In this document: in pieces, positions 1 through 6,430 of the stretch
Layout: each line of letters opens with the position of its first letter
Position numbering within the stretch: the stretch's first letter is position 1
NCBI GenBank assembly: GCA_012519635.1
Contig: JAAYPV010000058.1
Coordinates: 1-37,131 of the forward strand
Reading direction: 5' to 3'
Length of the DNA: 37,131 nucleotides
Source: Clostridiales bacterium
GTDB lineage: Bacteria; Bacillota; Clostridia; Oscillospirales; Ruminococcaceae
Notes under the pieces: generated by a model
The model's input: only the letters and a program-made list of their open reading frames with translations
What the model was told of the DNA's origin: nothing
The model's database searches: none
Made by a program: the position numbers and the translations under genes

Positions 1-22
1 AAGAGTGTTTCCTCTTTTTTTT
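1..22 (+). terminator. Possible 3' part of a rho-independent terminator at the window edge
   Basis: AAGAG at 1-5 can pair with CTCTT at 12-16, and an uninterrupted run of eight T follows at 15-22. This looks like the end of a terminator for a plus-strand gene left of the window. The stem is only 5 bp as seen and is probably cut by the window edge, so the call is tentative. Confidence 0.3.
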
Positions 23-82
23 ACTCCAACTTAATTTTGGTTACAAATTGATTACAGATTATAATTAACTTGCAATAATACA

Positions 83-111
83 TGCTTTTTTAACAAATTT
101 AATGCTATAAT
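83..111 (+). promoter_or_regulatory. Candidate extended -10 promoter for the LUD gene
   Basis: TGCTATAAT at 103-111 is a perfect -10 hexamer with the extended TGn element. No good -35 hexamer lies 16-18 bp upstream (only a TGCTTT-like sequence at 83-88), which extended -10 promoters tolerate. The implied transcript starts about 75 nt before the LUD gene at 194. Confidence 0.4.
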
Positions 112-193
112 ATACTAATACAAAAAACTAATAAAAAATTTGAATTCGAGTTAAAAATATATATAATAATTTATTTAAGGGAGGATGTTTTAA

Positions 194-862
194 ATGGATG
201 AGAATTTGAAAAGTGTAATTCTTAAACGAATTAACAGGGTTTCAGAAGGGTTGCAGAAAAACAATATGGAGTTTTACTATGCAGAAACAAAGGAAGATGT
301 TCCCGGCATTGTTGAAAGCCTTTTAAATGAGGGGGATATTGTTTCAAGCGGTGGCTCAATGACATTGAAGCAATGTGGCGTAATTGATTTATTAAAGAGC
401 AATAAATACAAATATCTCGACAGAGATGCTGTAGGTATTGACTCTATTGACCAGCTTTATCGTGCCTCATTTTCAGCTGATGCATATTTGTCCAGTGCTA
501 ATGCTATAACTGAAAACGGCGAATTGTATAATGTTGATGGTAACAGTAACAGAATTGCTGCAATAGCTTTTGGGCCAAAATCGGTGATAATTGTTGCGGG
601 GTATAACAAGATTGTTAAGGACATTTATGAGGCACAAAAGAGGGTGAAAATGGTATCAGCACCTGCTAATGTTCAAAGGCTCACATGTGCTACATATTGC
701 TTTGAAAGCGGTAAGTGTATATCGTTAAATTCTGGTGATTCAGAAATATCAACTGGCTGTAATAGTGACGCGAGGATTTGTTGCAATTATTTAATTTCAG
801 CAAAACAGAAGCATAAGGGCAGAATTAAAGTAATTATTGTTGGAGAAAGGCTTGGATATTAA
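194..862 (+). CDS. LUD-domain (DUF162, lactate utilisation family) protein
   Basis: This 222-residue protein looks like a stand-alone LUD domain, the fold shared with LutB/LutC (YkgG) of L-lactate oxidation. Family hallmarks are the early GDIVSSGGSMTL segment (about residues 47-58), where the family binds a ligand, and the central VGIDSIDQLYRASFSADAYL region followed by AITENGELYNVDGNSNRIAA. The C-terminal third carries seven cysteines (TCATYC, GKC, TGC, ICC), a cluster I associate with clostridial members; metal binding there is inference. The start is supported by GGGAGG nine bases upstream of the ATG. No lutA/lutB partner genes adjoin it, so a role in lactate oxidation is not established. 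The gene ends at a hairpin terminator and faces the next gene. Confidence 0.8.
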   Translation: MDENLKSVILKRINRVSEGLQKNNMEFYYAETKEDVPGIVESLLNEGDIVSSGGSMTLKQCGVIDLLKSNKYKYLDRDAVGIDSIDQLYRASFSADAYLSSANAITENGELYNVDGNSNRIAAIAFGPKSVIIVAGYNKIVKDIYEAQKRVKMVSAPANVQRLTCATYCFESGKCISLNSGDSEISTGCNSDARICCNYLISAKQKHKGRIKVIIVGERLGY

Positions 863-871
863 AATAAAAAC

Positions 872-910
872 AAAAAATCACTGATTGATGAAAATCCTCA
901 GTGATTTTTT
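872..910. terminator. Bidirectional rho-independent terminator
   Basis: A 13-bp perfect stem (872-884 with 898-910) built on AATCACTGA/TCAGTGATT has a 13-nt loop and is bounded by A-run on the left and T-run on the right. It therefore terminates both the plus-strand LUD gene and the minus-strand ATPase gene that converge here. Confidence 0.9.
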
Positions 911-921
911 GTTGGACATTT

Positions 922-1986
922 TTATATTTTCCTTTTAATATTATTGATTAGCTTTTGCGTTGCAATATTTAAGCTATCAAAATCAATGGATTTAACATAA
1001 TATTCTTCAAGCTTTCTATGAATATCATTTGCTGTTGTGATGGCTGATGATGCCTCAAGGGCTAATTCTAAGCAGGCTTTTTTATCAAAGGAAATTTTTT
1101 GTTTTTTAGAAGATAGAGTTTCTTTATCATAGAAACGGTTAAAATTAATAGCCTTTTCCCCATCAATTTTAAGCTTGTTAAAGAAGTTGCATGATATAAA
1201 TGCAAGCTTTAATTCCGGTATCAGCATATGTTCGTATGTATTGCTTGATAAAGCAAGACATTCGCTTATTATTATTTTAAATCCACGCTTCAGAGCTATA
1301 TCCGATATCGACTTTAAGAAGTAATCACTGCCTGCAAAAAAGTCATCGTTAAGTGTATATATTCTATAATCGTCGGCTATTGGATGGGTGATATAGCCTT
1401 TTGAGGTGAAAGCAGAAATTTGTCTGAACTCAATTTCACCATGCTTCTTTTCACCTTTAGGAAATAATTTATGCACAAGTCTGTTAATAAATCCATCAAG
1501 TTTATCAGTGAGTATACAGCTATAGGCTATGGAATAGATATTACTGTTGAGTGAGGCAAATGCCCGAACATAGCGTTTTGCCTGGCTATGGCATTTTTTA
1601 TTTTCATCTGTGCAATAAATTATGGCTTCCTTATGTGGCAGCAATTTATTATTATCCCAGAACTCACCAAGATTAATTATTTCCTGTGAAACAGCGGGAT
1701 AAATCGGATCAAATACATGTGGTGAAGTGCCATCAACAATTATTGTTTTCAAATCATTAATTATTACAGCATCAAGTGATGAAGTATCAGTGGAGCAGTA
1801 GAATAGCTCTTGATTCTTGTCATCAAATTCCGCTACTACTTTTTTCATTAAGGTGGATTTACCAGTACCGGGACCACCTTTTAATATATAAGTATAATAA
1901 TTAATTTTATTAATTAAATGAGAAAATTTTGTTTGATAGCCAACAGGGGAAATGCTTCCTAAAAAGTAAAGCTGCTTGTTGCTCAT
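922..1986 (-). CDS. P-loop ATPase of the PRK06851 type, with degenerate second half
   Basis: The protein has 354 residues with a clear Walker A motif, GGPGTGKST, at about residues 37-45. It resembles a Firmicutes family of uncharacterised ATPases (often labelled PRK06851) that is built from two P-loop halves; that assignment is from memory of the family. The sequence itself shows an internal duplication. SISPVGY...YTYILKGGPGTGKSTLMKK in the first half is matched by SAFTSKGY...YRIYTLNDDFFAGSDYFLKS from about residue 190, where the P-loop glycines and lysine are lost. The start has GGAGGGATTCAA just before the ATG. It lies 62 bp downstream of a GNAT gene on the same strand, so the two are probably co-transcribed. 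Substrate and cellular role are unknown. Confidence 0.7.
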   Translation of the reverse strand: MSNKQLYFLGSISPVGYQTKFSHLINKINYYTYILKGGPGTGKSTLMKKVVAEFDDKNQELFYCSTDTSSLDAVIINDLKTIIVDGTSPHVFDPIYPAVSQEIINLGEFWDNNKLLPHKEAIIYCTDENKKCHSQAKRYVRAFASLNSNIYSIAYSCILTDKLDGFINRLVHKLFPKGEKKHGEIEFRQISAFTSKGYITHPIADDYRIYTLNDDFFAGSDYFLKSISDIALKRGFKIIISECLALSSNTYEHMLIPELKLAFISCNFFNKLKIDGEKAINFNRFYDKETLSSKKQKISFDKKACLELALEASSAITTANDIHRKLEEYYVKSIDFDSLNIATQKLINNIKRKI

Positions 1987-2048
1987 TTGAATCCCTCCAA
2001 TATGATTTTATTACATATTATGTTGAAAACAACAAAATGCTACAAGGA

Positions 2049-2444
2049 TTACTGATTAATAATCATCATTGGTTGTTCTTCTGTTTTTTCTAAAAAGCCA
2101 TACTTTTCGTAGAATGAAACATTTGTATTACTGCATATTAAAATTTTACGGAAGGTATCTTTATATTGTTCGAGCATATATTTAACAAGCTTACCGCCAA
2201 TACCTTTTCGTTGATAATCAGAATGTATCAAGAGGTATGGAAAAAAGACATTCATCTCAGTATCTGATATTGCAGTCATCATTCCCACTAATTTCAAATC
2301 ATGCCATGCAGAAATGACTGTTTCGGATGACATTATTGCTTTATAGAGCTTTTGAGGGAATTTTGCTGAATCCCAGCCAACAGAGAGAAAGAGTTGAGTT
2401 ATCTGATGCATATTAAAATTTTTATCTGATTTATAAATTATCAT
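2049..2444 (-). CDS. GNAT family N-acetyltransferase
   Basis: A 131-residue single-domain GNAT protein. The acetyl-CoA pyrophosphate-binding segment is visible as QRKGIGGKLVKYML (about residues 79-92), preceded by the beta-4 strand around MNVFFPYLLI and followed by a C-terminal NVSFYEKYGF segment, both typical of the fold. It therefore probably transfers an acetyl group from acetyl-CoA to an amine, but the sequence does not reveal the substrate. The start is supported by CGGAGGC seven bases upstream. It is the first gene of a short minus-strand unit with the P-loop ATPase. Confidence 0.8.
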   Translation of the reverse strand: MIIYKSDKNFNMHQITQLFLSVGWDSAKFPQKLYKAIMSSETVISAWHDLKLVGMMTAISDTEMNVFFPYLLIHSDYQRKGIGGKLVKYMLEQYKDTFRKILICSNTNVSFYEKYGFLEKTEEQPMMIINQ

Positions 2445-2550
2445 GTTTGCCTCCGTAAGAAATTATAGAAAACCTTTGTTTTAATTATATAAAAAATCGT
2501 GCTTGGCTATTCTTTTATCTACATCTTTACAAAATGAAATATGATTTAAA

Positions 2551-2588
2551 GGAATAAGGGAATAAATGTTTATCTTTGGGAATAAGTG
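2551..2588 (+). repeat. Short direct repeats upstream of pduL, exact 20-bp period
   Basis: GGGAATAAATG at 2558-2568 and GGGAATAAGTG at 2578-2588 are near-identical and lie exactly 20 bp apart; a shorter copy, GGAATAAGG, begins at 2551. They end about 62 bp upstream of the pduL -35 hexamer. A two-helical-turn spacing would suit a DNA-binding activator, but this is inference from spacing only. Confidence 0.45.
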
Positions 2589-2650
2589 AATAAAGCTAAT
2601 GATATAGTTATGAATAAACCGACAAATACATTCAAAAAGCCTTAAAAGAC

Positions 2651-2679
2651 TTGACCAAATGATAAAAAAGTAGTAATAT
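2651..2679 (+). promoter_or_regulatory. Sigma-A type promoter of pduL
   Basis: TTGACC (2651-2656) and TAATAT (2674-2679) are separated by the ideal 17 bp. The implied start site lies about 30 nt before the pduL ATG at 2714. Confidence 0.6.
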
Positions 2680-2713
2680 TAAAGAAAAGAAATAATTAAG
2701 GGAGTAAATTATT

Positions 2714-3292
2714 ATGTCAAAAAAATTCATTGTTGAAACATCTGCAAGACATGTGCATGTTAGTAAGGAGGATTTGGAAACCCTATTTGGCAAGGGTGCA
2801 AAGCTTACATTTAAAAAGGAATTATCACAACCGGGTCAGTTTGCTTGTGAAGAAAGGGTTACAATAGTTGGTCCAAAAAGAGATCTAAAGGGTGTTACAA
2901 TATTAGGCCCTGAACGTCCATCTACACAGGTTGAAATATCTGCTACTGATGCTCGTTCACTTGGAATAACTGCACCAATCAGGGAATCAGGTGATATTAA
3001 GGGTTCAGGTGCTTGTAAGATAGTTGGTCCTTGTGGAGAGGTTGATATCACAGAAGGAGTAATTATTGCTAAAAGACATATTCACCTTACACCTGAGGAT
3101 GCTGAAGAGCTTGGCGTAAAGGATAAGGAAATTGTCTGGGTTAAGGTAAATACTGATGAAAGAAAAGCTATTTTAGGTGATGTAGTGGTAAGAGTATCTG
3201 ATAAATTCTCTCGTGCAATGCATATTGACACTGATGAGTCAAACGCTATTGGTGCTGGTTGTTTTTCAGAAGGAGAAATTGTAAGATTTTAA
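2714..3292 (+). CDS. pduL: Phosphate acyltransferase PduL (phosphotransacylase)
   Basis: PduL exchanges CoA and phosphate on acyl groups (acyl-CoA to acyl-phosphate). The 192-residue protein has two matching PduL half-motifs: SARHVHVSKED (His13, His15) and AKRHIHLTPED (His122, His124). It also has the late RAMHIDTDESNA segment (His170), which in the family completes the zinc-binding active site. There is no N-terminal extension of the kind that targets PduL to bacterial microcompartments, and no shell-protein genes adjoin it. It is therefore probably the cytosolic form that serves general acetyl-CoA/acetyl-phosphate conversion in place of Pta; an acetate kinase gene is not present in the window. 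The ATG follows GGGAG by 9 nt and the gene has its own promoter. Confidence 0.92.
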   Translation: MSKKFIVETSARHVHVSKEDLETLFGKGAKLTFKKELSQPGQFACEERVTIVGPKRDLKGVTILGPERPSTQVEISATDARSLGITAPIRESGDIKGSGACKIVGPCGEVDITEGVIIAKRHIHLTPEDAEELGVKDKEIVWVKVNTDERKAILGDVVVRVSDKFSRAMHIDTDESNAIGAGCFSEGEIVRF

Positions 3293-3341
3293 TTATTTAG
3301 ATAATGTTAACAGAATATTCAATAACAATAGTTTAAAGATA

Positions 3342-3371
3342 TTGACAAGTATTATGCATAAATGCTATAAT
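3342..3371 (+). promoter_or_regulatory. Strong sigma-A promoter of the rubredoxin-flavodiiron operon
   Basis: A perfect TTGACA (3342-3347) and a perfect TATAAT (3366-3371) are 18 bp apart, and a TGC extension directly precedes the -10. Transcription would begin near 3378 and leave a leader of about 110 nt before the rubredoxin start. Confidence 0.85.
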
Positions 3372-3433
3372 ATTAGGGACACTAAAAAGTGTAAAATTAT
3401 TTAATTAAAAATAAGAAATCACTACCGCATAGG

Positions 3434-3450
3434 TGATAAATGTGTTATCA
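3434..3450. promoter_or_regulatory. Inverted repeat in the rubredoxin-flavodiiron leader (operator or RNA hairpin)
   Basis: TGATAA (3434-3439) and TTATCA (3445-3450) are perfect inverted arms around 5 nt, about 60 nt into the transcript. It may be a repressor site for a redox or stress regulator or an RNA hairpin. It overlaps a second small stem, ATCAC/GTGAT, at about 3418-3437. I cannot match it to a known regulator's consensus. Confidence 0.35.
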
Positions 3451-3488
3451 ATAATATAAAATTAAAAATGCGGAGAAAGAGGAGTATT

Positions 3489-3647
3489 ATGGCAAAGTAT
3501 GAATGCGTATGTGGATATGTTTATGATGAAGAAATAGGTGACCTAGACGGAGGAATAGCTCCAGGAACAAAATTTGAGGATATTCCTGATGATTGGGTTT
3601 GTCCTGTATGTGGGCTTGAAAAAAGCAATTTTACAAAAGTTGAATAG
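3489..3647 (+). CDS. Rubredoxin with an unusual CxC first knuckle
   Basis: A 52-residue iron-binding electron carrier. Rubredoxin features are YVYDEEIGD, the [18 protein letters not shown] segment and the second metal knuckle CPVCG (Cys38, Cys41). The first knuckle reads Y-E-C-V-C-G-Y, so only one residue separates Cys6 from Cys8 instead of the usual two. The frame is intact around it, so this is a real 3-nt difference and not a frameshift. It lies 9 bp before the flavodiiron gene, which it would supply with electrons during O2 or NO reduction. The start follows AAGAGGAG by about 4 nt. The family call is secure; whether the shortened knuckle binds iron normally is an open point. Confidence 0.92.
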   Translation: MAKYECVCGYVYDEEIGDLDGGIAPGTKFEDIPDDWVCPVCGLEKSNFTKVE

Positions 3648-3656
3648 GGGATAATT

Positions 3657-4835
3657 ATGCTTAAAATCAAGGACGATGTTTATTTTGTAGGTGCATTTAA
3701 TCCTAATTTACGAGTCTTTGATATTATTATGACTACTGAGTATGGGACAACATATAATGCATATTTAGTGGTGGGAGAAAAAATTGCACTGATTGAAACA
3801 GTGCATAATAAATTCAAAGATGTTTTATTTGATAATATCAAGGAAATCTGCTCGCTTGAAAAGATTGATTATATAATCTTAAATCATACTGAGCCTGACC
3901 ATTCAGGAAGTGTAGCAGATTTAGTACAAATTAATCCTGATATCACAGTTATTGCTACAGCAGCTGGAATAAAGAATTTAAAATCAATCACAAATTTAAA
4001 TTTTAATGAACAGATTGCTAAAACAGGTGATAAGCTTGATTTGGGTAATGGCTTGGAATTAGAGTTTATTACAGCTCCTAACTTGCATTGGCCCGATTCG
4101 ATGTTTACTTATTTACCAAGCAGGAAAATTGTGTTTACTTGCGATGTATTGGGCTCACATTATTGCGAACCACAGGTAATGGATAGTAAACTAACCTATC
4201 CAAAGGCTTATGAAAAAGCACTTTTAGAATATTATACTGCAATATTTGCTCCATTTAAGAAATTTGTATTGGATGGGTTGGACAAGCTTGATAAGCTGGA
4301 TTTTGATACAGCCTGCACAAGTCATGGACCTGTTTTGCAACAGGAGCTTCAAAAAGCAATAAGCTTATATCGTGAGTGGTCTGCACCTGTAGAACGAGGT
4401 AAAAATGTTGCAATTTTCTATGTATCAGCTTATGGCTATACGAGGGAGCTTGCAAAAACAATCAGAAATGAGATTGAGGCAGCGGGAGTAAAAGCTAAGG
4501 CATACGATATTATTAAAACTGATAGAAAAGTATTGCTTGATGCAGTTGAAGGAAGCACGGCTATTATGTTTGGCTCACCTACAATTAACCGTGATGCACT
4601 TAAGCCCGTGTGGGATTTGATTTCATCAATGGATGCAATCACAAATAAAGGCAAGCTATGCTTTATATTTGGCTCATATGGCTGGAGTGGAGAGGCTTGC
4701 AAGGCTCTTGAAGAAAGGGTTAAGACATTAGGATTAAAGCTATTTGGCGACAGCTTAAGAGTTGTCTTTAAGCCAAGTGATGAAGAAATTGCTAAGGCTA
4801 AGAAAATTGCTAGACAGTTTGTTGAAACGATTTAG
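3657..4835 (+). CDS. fprA: Flavodiiron protein (FprA-type O2/NO reductase)
   Basis: Flavodiiron proteins reduce O2 to water, or NO to N2O, in anaerobes. The 392-residue protein has the N-terminal metallo-beta-lactamase-like domain with a full set of diiron ligands: NHTEPDH (His77, Glu79, Asp81, His82), His144 in NLHWPD, Asp163 in TCDVLG and His223 in SHGP. A flavodoxin domain follows from about residue 250 to the end, including FYVSAYGYTREL for FMN phosphate and GSPTINRD. There is no extra rubredoxin or NADH domain at the C-terminus, so it is the simple class A form, and the rubredoxin encoded immediately upstream is the likely electron donor. Expression is from the strong promoter at 3342. 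I cannot tell O2 from NO preference from the sequence. Confidence 0.95.
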   Translation: MLKIKDDVYFVGAFNPNLRVFDIIMTTEYGTTYNAYLVVGEKIALIETVHNKFKDVLFDNIKEICSLEKIDYIILNHTEPDHSGSVADLVQINPDITVIATAAGIKNLKSITNLNFNEQIAKTGDKLDLGNGLELEFITAPNLHWPDSMFTYLPSRKIVFTCDVLGSHYCEPQVMDSKLTYPKAYEKALLEYYTAIFAPFKKFVLDGLDKLDKLDFDTACTSHGPVLQQELQKAISLYREWSAPVERGKNVAIFYVSAYGYTRELAKTIRNEIEAAGVKAKAYDIIKTDRKVLLDAVEGSTAIMFGSPTINRDALKPVWDLISSMDAITNKGKLCFIFGSYGWSGEACKALEERVKTLGLKLFGDSLRVVFKPSDEEIAKAKKIARQFVETI

Positions 4836-4850
4836 TATTATTGTAGTGAA

Positions 4851-4881
4851 TGGTGAAGTGCCGGGGACGGTTACTTCACTG
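4851..4881 (+). repeat. REP-like hairpin with GCCGGGGACGGTT loop
   Basis: GTGAAGT (4853-4859) pairs with ACTTCAC (4873-4879), and two G-T pairs extend the stem outward. The 13-nt loop GCCGGGGACGGTT is very GC-rich in an AT-rich genome and can form an inner CCG/CGG stem. I recall this core as a recurrent element in intergenic repeats of many unrelated bacteria. Only this one copy was noticed in the window. It sits between the flavodiiron gene and mtnN and may also weaken read-through (GTTTTATT follows). Confidence 0.55.
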
Positions 4882-4907
4882 TTTTATTAATTGGAGGATT
4901 ACAACGG

Positions 4908-5585
4908 ATGAAAAAAATCGGAATAATAGGTGCAATGCCATCGGAGCTTGCTGACATAAGAAGTATTTTAGGTGAAACAAGTGTTAAAAAATACTCAGGA
5001 ATTGAGTTTTATATTAATGAGGTTAATGGGAAAGAGATTATAAATGCTTGCTGTGGTATTGCAAAAGTAAATGCCGCAATTTGTGCACAGGTTATGATTG
5101 ACAGGTTTAATGTGGATGCAATTATAAACACAGGTATAGCTGGCGGAATGAATTCTAAAGTAAAGGTATGTGATATTGTAATATCGGATGAGGTTTTGCC
5201 ACATGATTTGGAATTAAGGTTTTTGGAGAATTATCCTCCTTATTGCAGCGTGTTTAAGGCTGATGCTGGGTTAATTCAGCTTGCTCAAAAGGTATGCGGG
5301 GATTTCGATATAAACTGCTTTGTTGGAAGGATTGTATCAGGAGAGTCTTTTATATCTAGTAATGAGGTAAAAAAGCAGATTGTTGATAAATTAAAACCTT
5401 ATGCAGTAGATATGGAAAGTTCTGCGATAGGGCATTGTGCCTTTATGAATAATATACCATTTGTAAGCGTCAGATGCATTTCTGATAATGCTGATGATGA
5501 GGGCGCTATGTCATTTGATGAATTTGAGAAGATTGCTGCAAAAAGGGTTGCAGAAATTGTATTAGAGATGGTTAAGTATATTTAA
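4908..5585 (+). CDS. mtnN: 5'-methylthioadenosine/S-adenosylhomocysteine nucleosidase
   Basis: MTA/SAH nucleosidase cleaves adenine from methylthioadenosine and S-adenosylhomocysteine, serving methyl-cycle detoxification and methionine salvage, and making S-ribosylhomocysteine. The 225-residue protein has the family signatures: GIIGAMPSEL at the N-terminus (Glu13), the phosphorylase-fold NTGIAGGM (74-81), VDMESSAIGHCA with the substrate-binding Met-Glu pair (Glu170), and RCISDNAD with the catalytic Asp193. Length and motif spacing match the E. coli Pfs type. The ATG follows TTGGAGGATTACAACGG. The intergenic region in front carries the REP-like hairpin and no clear promoter, so transcription may come from the rubredoxin-flavodiiron promoter. 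Confidence 0.95.
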   Translation: MKKIGIIGAMPSELADIRSILGETSVKKYSGIEFYINEVNGKEIINACCGIAKVNAAICAQVMIDRFNVDAIINTGIAGGMNSKVKVCDIVISDEVLPHDLELRFLENYPPYCSVFKADAGLIQLAQKVCGDFDINCFVGRIVSGESFISSNEVKKQIVDKLKPYAVDMESSAIGHCAFMNNIPFVSVRCISDNADDEGAMSFDEFEKIAAKRVAEIVLEMVKYI

Positions 5586-5652
5586 AAGAGTGATAGTGTA
5601 TATATCGCTTGTGCTATAACTTTTTCGTTATTTTTGTGGGGAGAAAATAAAT

Positions 5653-6300
5653 ATGTATTCATTTGATGATGATTTTTTTAAAACTGAATATAACAACTAT
5701 TATGATTTAAGAGAAAAAGGGTTGAAAAAGGAAGCCAACAAGAAGCTGGAGGAGTTGATGGAGTACTTTGATTCCCTTGATGATAAAGCAAAGAGAAGCA
5801 TTTGTTATGAATTGTGCAGGCTTTATTTAGAAACAAAAGAAATATCAGAGCTGCAATTTCCGTTGTTACACCGTATAATAGCAATACTTGCTATGGATTG
5901 TGAAGAGAATAAAATGCCTCAAATGCGATGGTATTATCAATTAACAGGTGATAAAAAAATGCTCAAAAGGGCTTTTGAGCAGAAAAAGGATGATGAGATA
6001 ACCATTTATTTGATGGTAGAATCCTTGCTTTATGAATTATGGAACGGGGCACTTCATATGCCATACTGTTGTTTGCTTGAAAAGGAAAAAAGTGATACTC
6101 TGCTTAATAAACTTAGGGAAATTTTAGATAGCAATGATTTATCCGATGAAGTAATTGAGGAATTTGAGTATTATTCTAATCTTTATAGCGATTGGTGGAA
6201 ATTCGACAAGGATTTATCTGCTAAGGGTTTTTTGGAATGGTGCGTAAAGAATAAGCGTGATTATAAGTGGGTTAAGGAATACTGTTTTGATAAGGATTAA
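5653..6300 (+). CDS. Hypothetical helical, acidic protein
   Basis: I do not recognise this 215-residue protein. It has no signal peptide or membrane segment and appears almost wholly alpha-helical. It is rich in charged and aromatic residues, with a tryptophan-rich C-terminal part (SDWWKFDK, FLEWCVKNKRDYKWVKEY). The helical layout with paired-helix spacing (KEANKKLEELMEYF, LCRLYLETKEI) would allow a repeat-type solenoid or an immunity-like protein, but that is inference. The gene follows mtnN by 67 bp; that gap holds a 7-bp hairpin at 5589-5609 which may act as a weak terminator. GGGGAG lies 8 nt before the ATG. Codon use matches its neighbours, so nothing suggests recent transfer. Confidence 0.75.
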   Translation: MYSFDDDFFKTEYNNYYDLREKGLKKEANKKLEELMEYFDSLDDKAKRSICYELCRLYLETKEISELQFPLLHRIIAILAMDCEENKMPQMRWYYQLTGDKKMLKRAFEQKKDDEITIYLMVESLLYELWNGALHMPYCCLLEKEKSDTLLNKLREILDSNDLSDEVIEEFEYYSNLYSDWWKFDKDLSAKGFLEWCVKNKRDYKWVKEYCFDKD

Positions 6301-6334
6301 TTTAATAAATGTATCATTTTATATAAAATAATAC

Positions 6335-6363
6335 TTGAAAAGTGAAAAAAATTATTGTATAAT
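6335..6363 (+). promoter_or_regulatory. Sigma-A promoter of GH9 enzyme 1
   Basis: TTGAAA (6335-6340) and a perfect TATAAT (6358-6363) lie 17 bp apart. Transcription would start near 6370 and give a leader of about 60 nt before the TTG start. Confidence 0.8.
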
Positions 6364-6430
6364 TATGGGGTAAATAATTAGAACTTTTGGTTGGTGTTTT
6401 AACTAAATCTTTAAAGGGGAGGAATTGATT

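Noticed and set aside
2714-3292. PduL as evidence for a bacterial microcompartment locus
   Set aside because: No shell protein, aldehyde dehydrogenase or diol dehydratase gene is present nearby.
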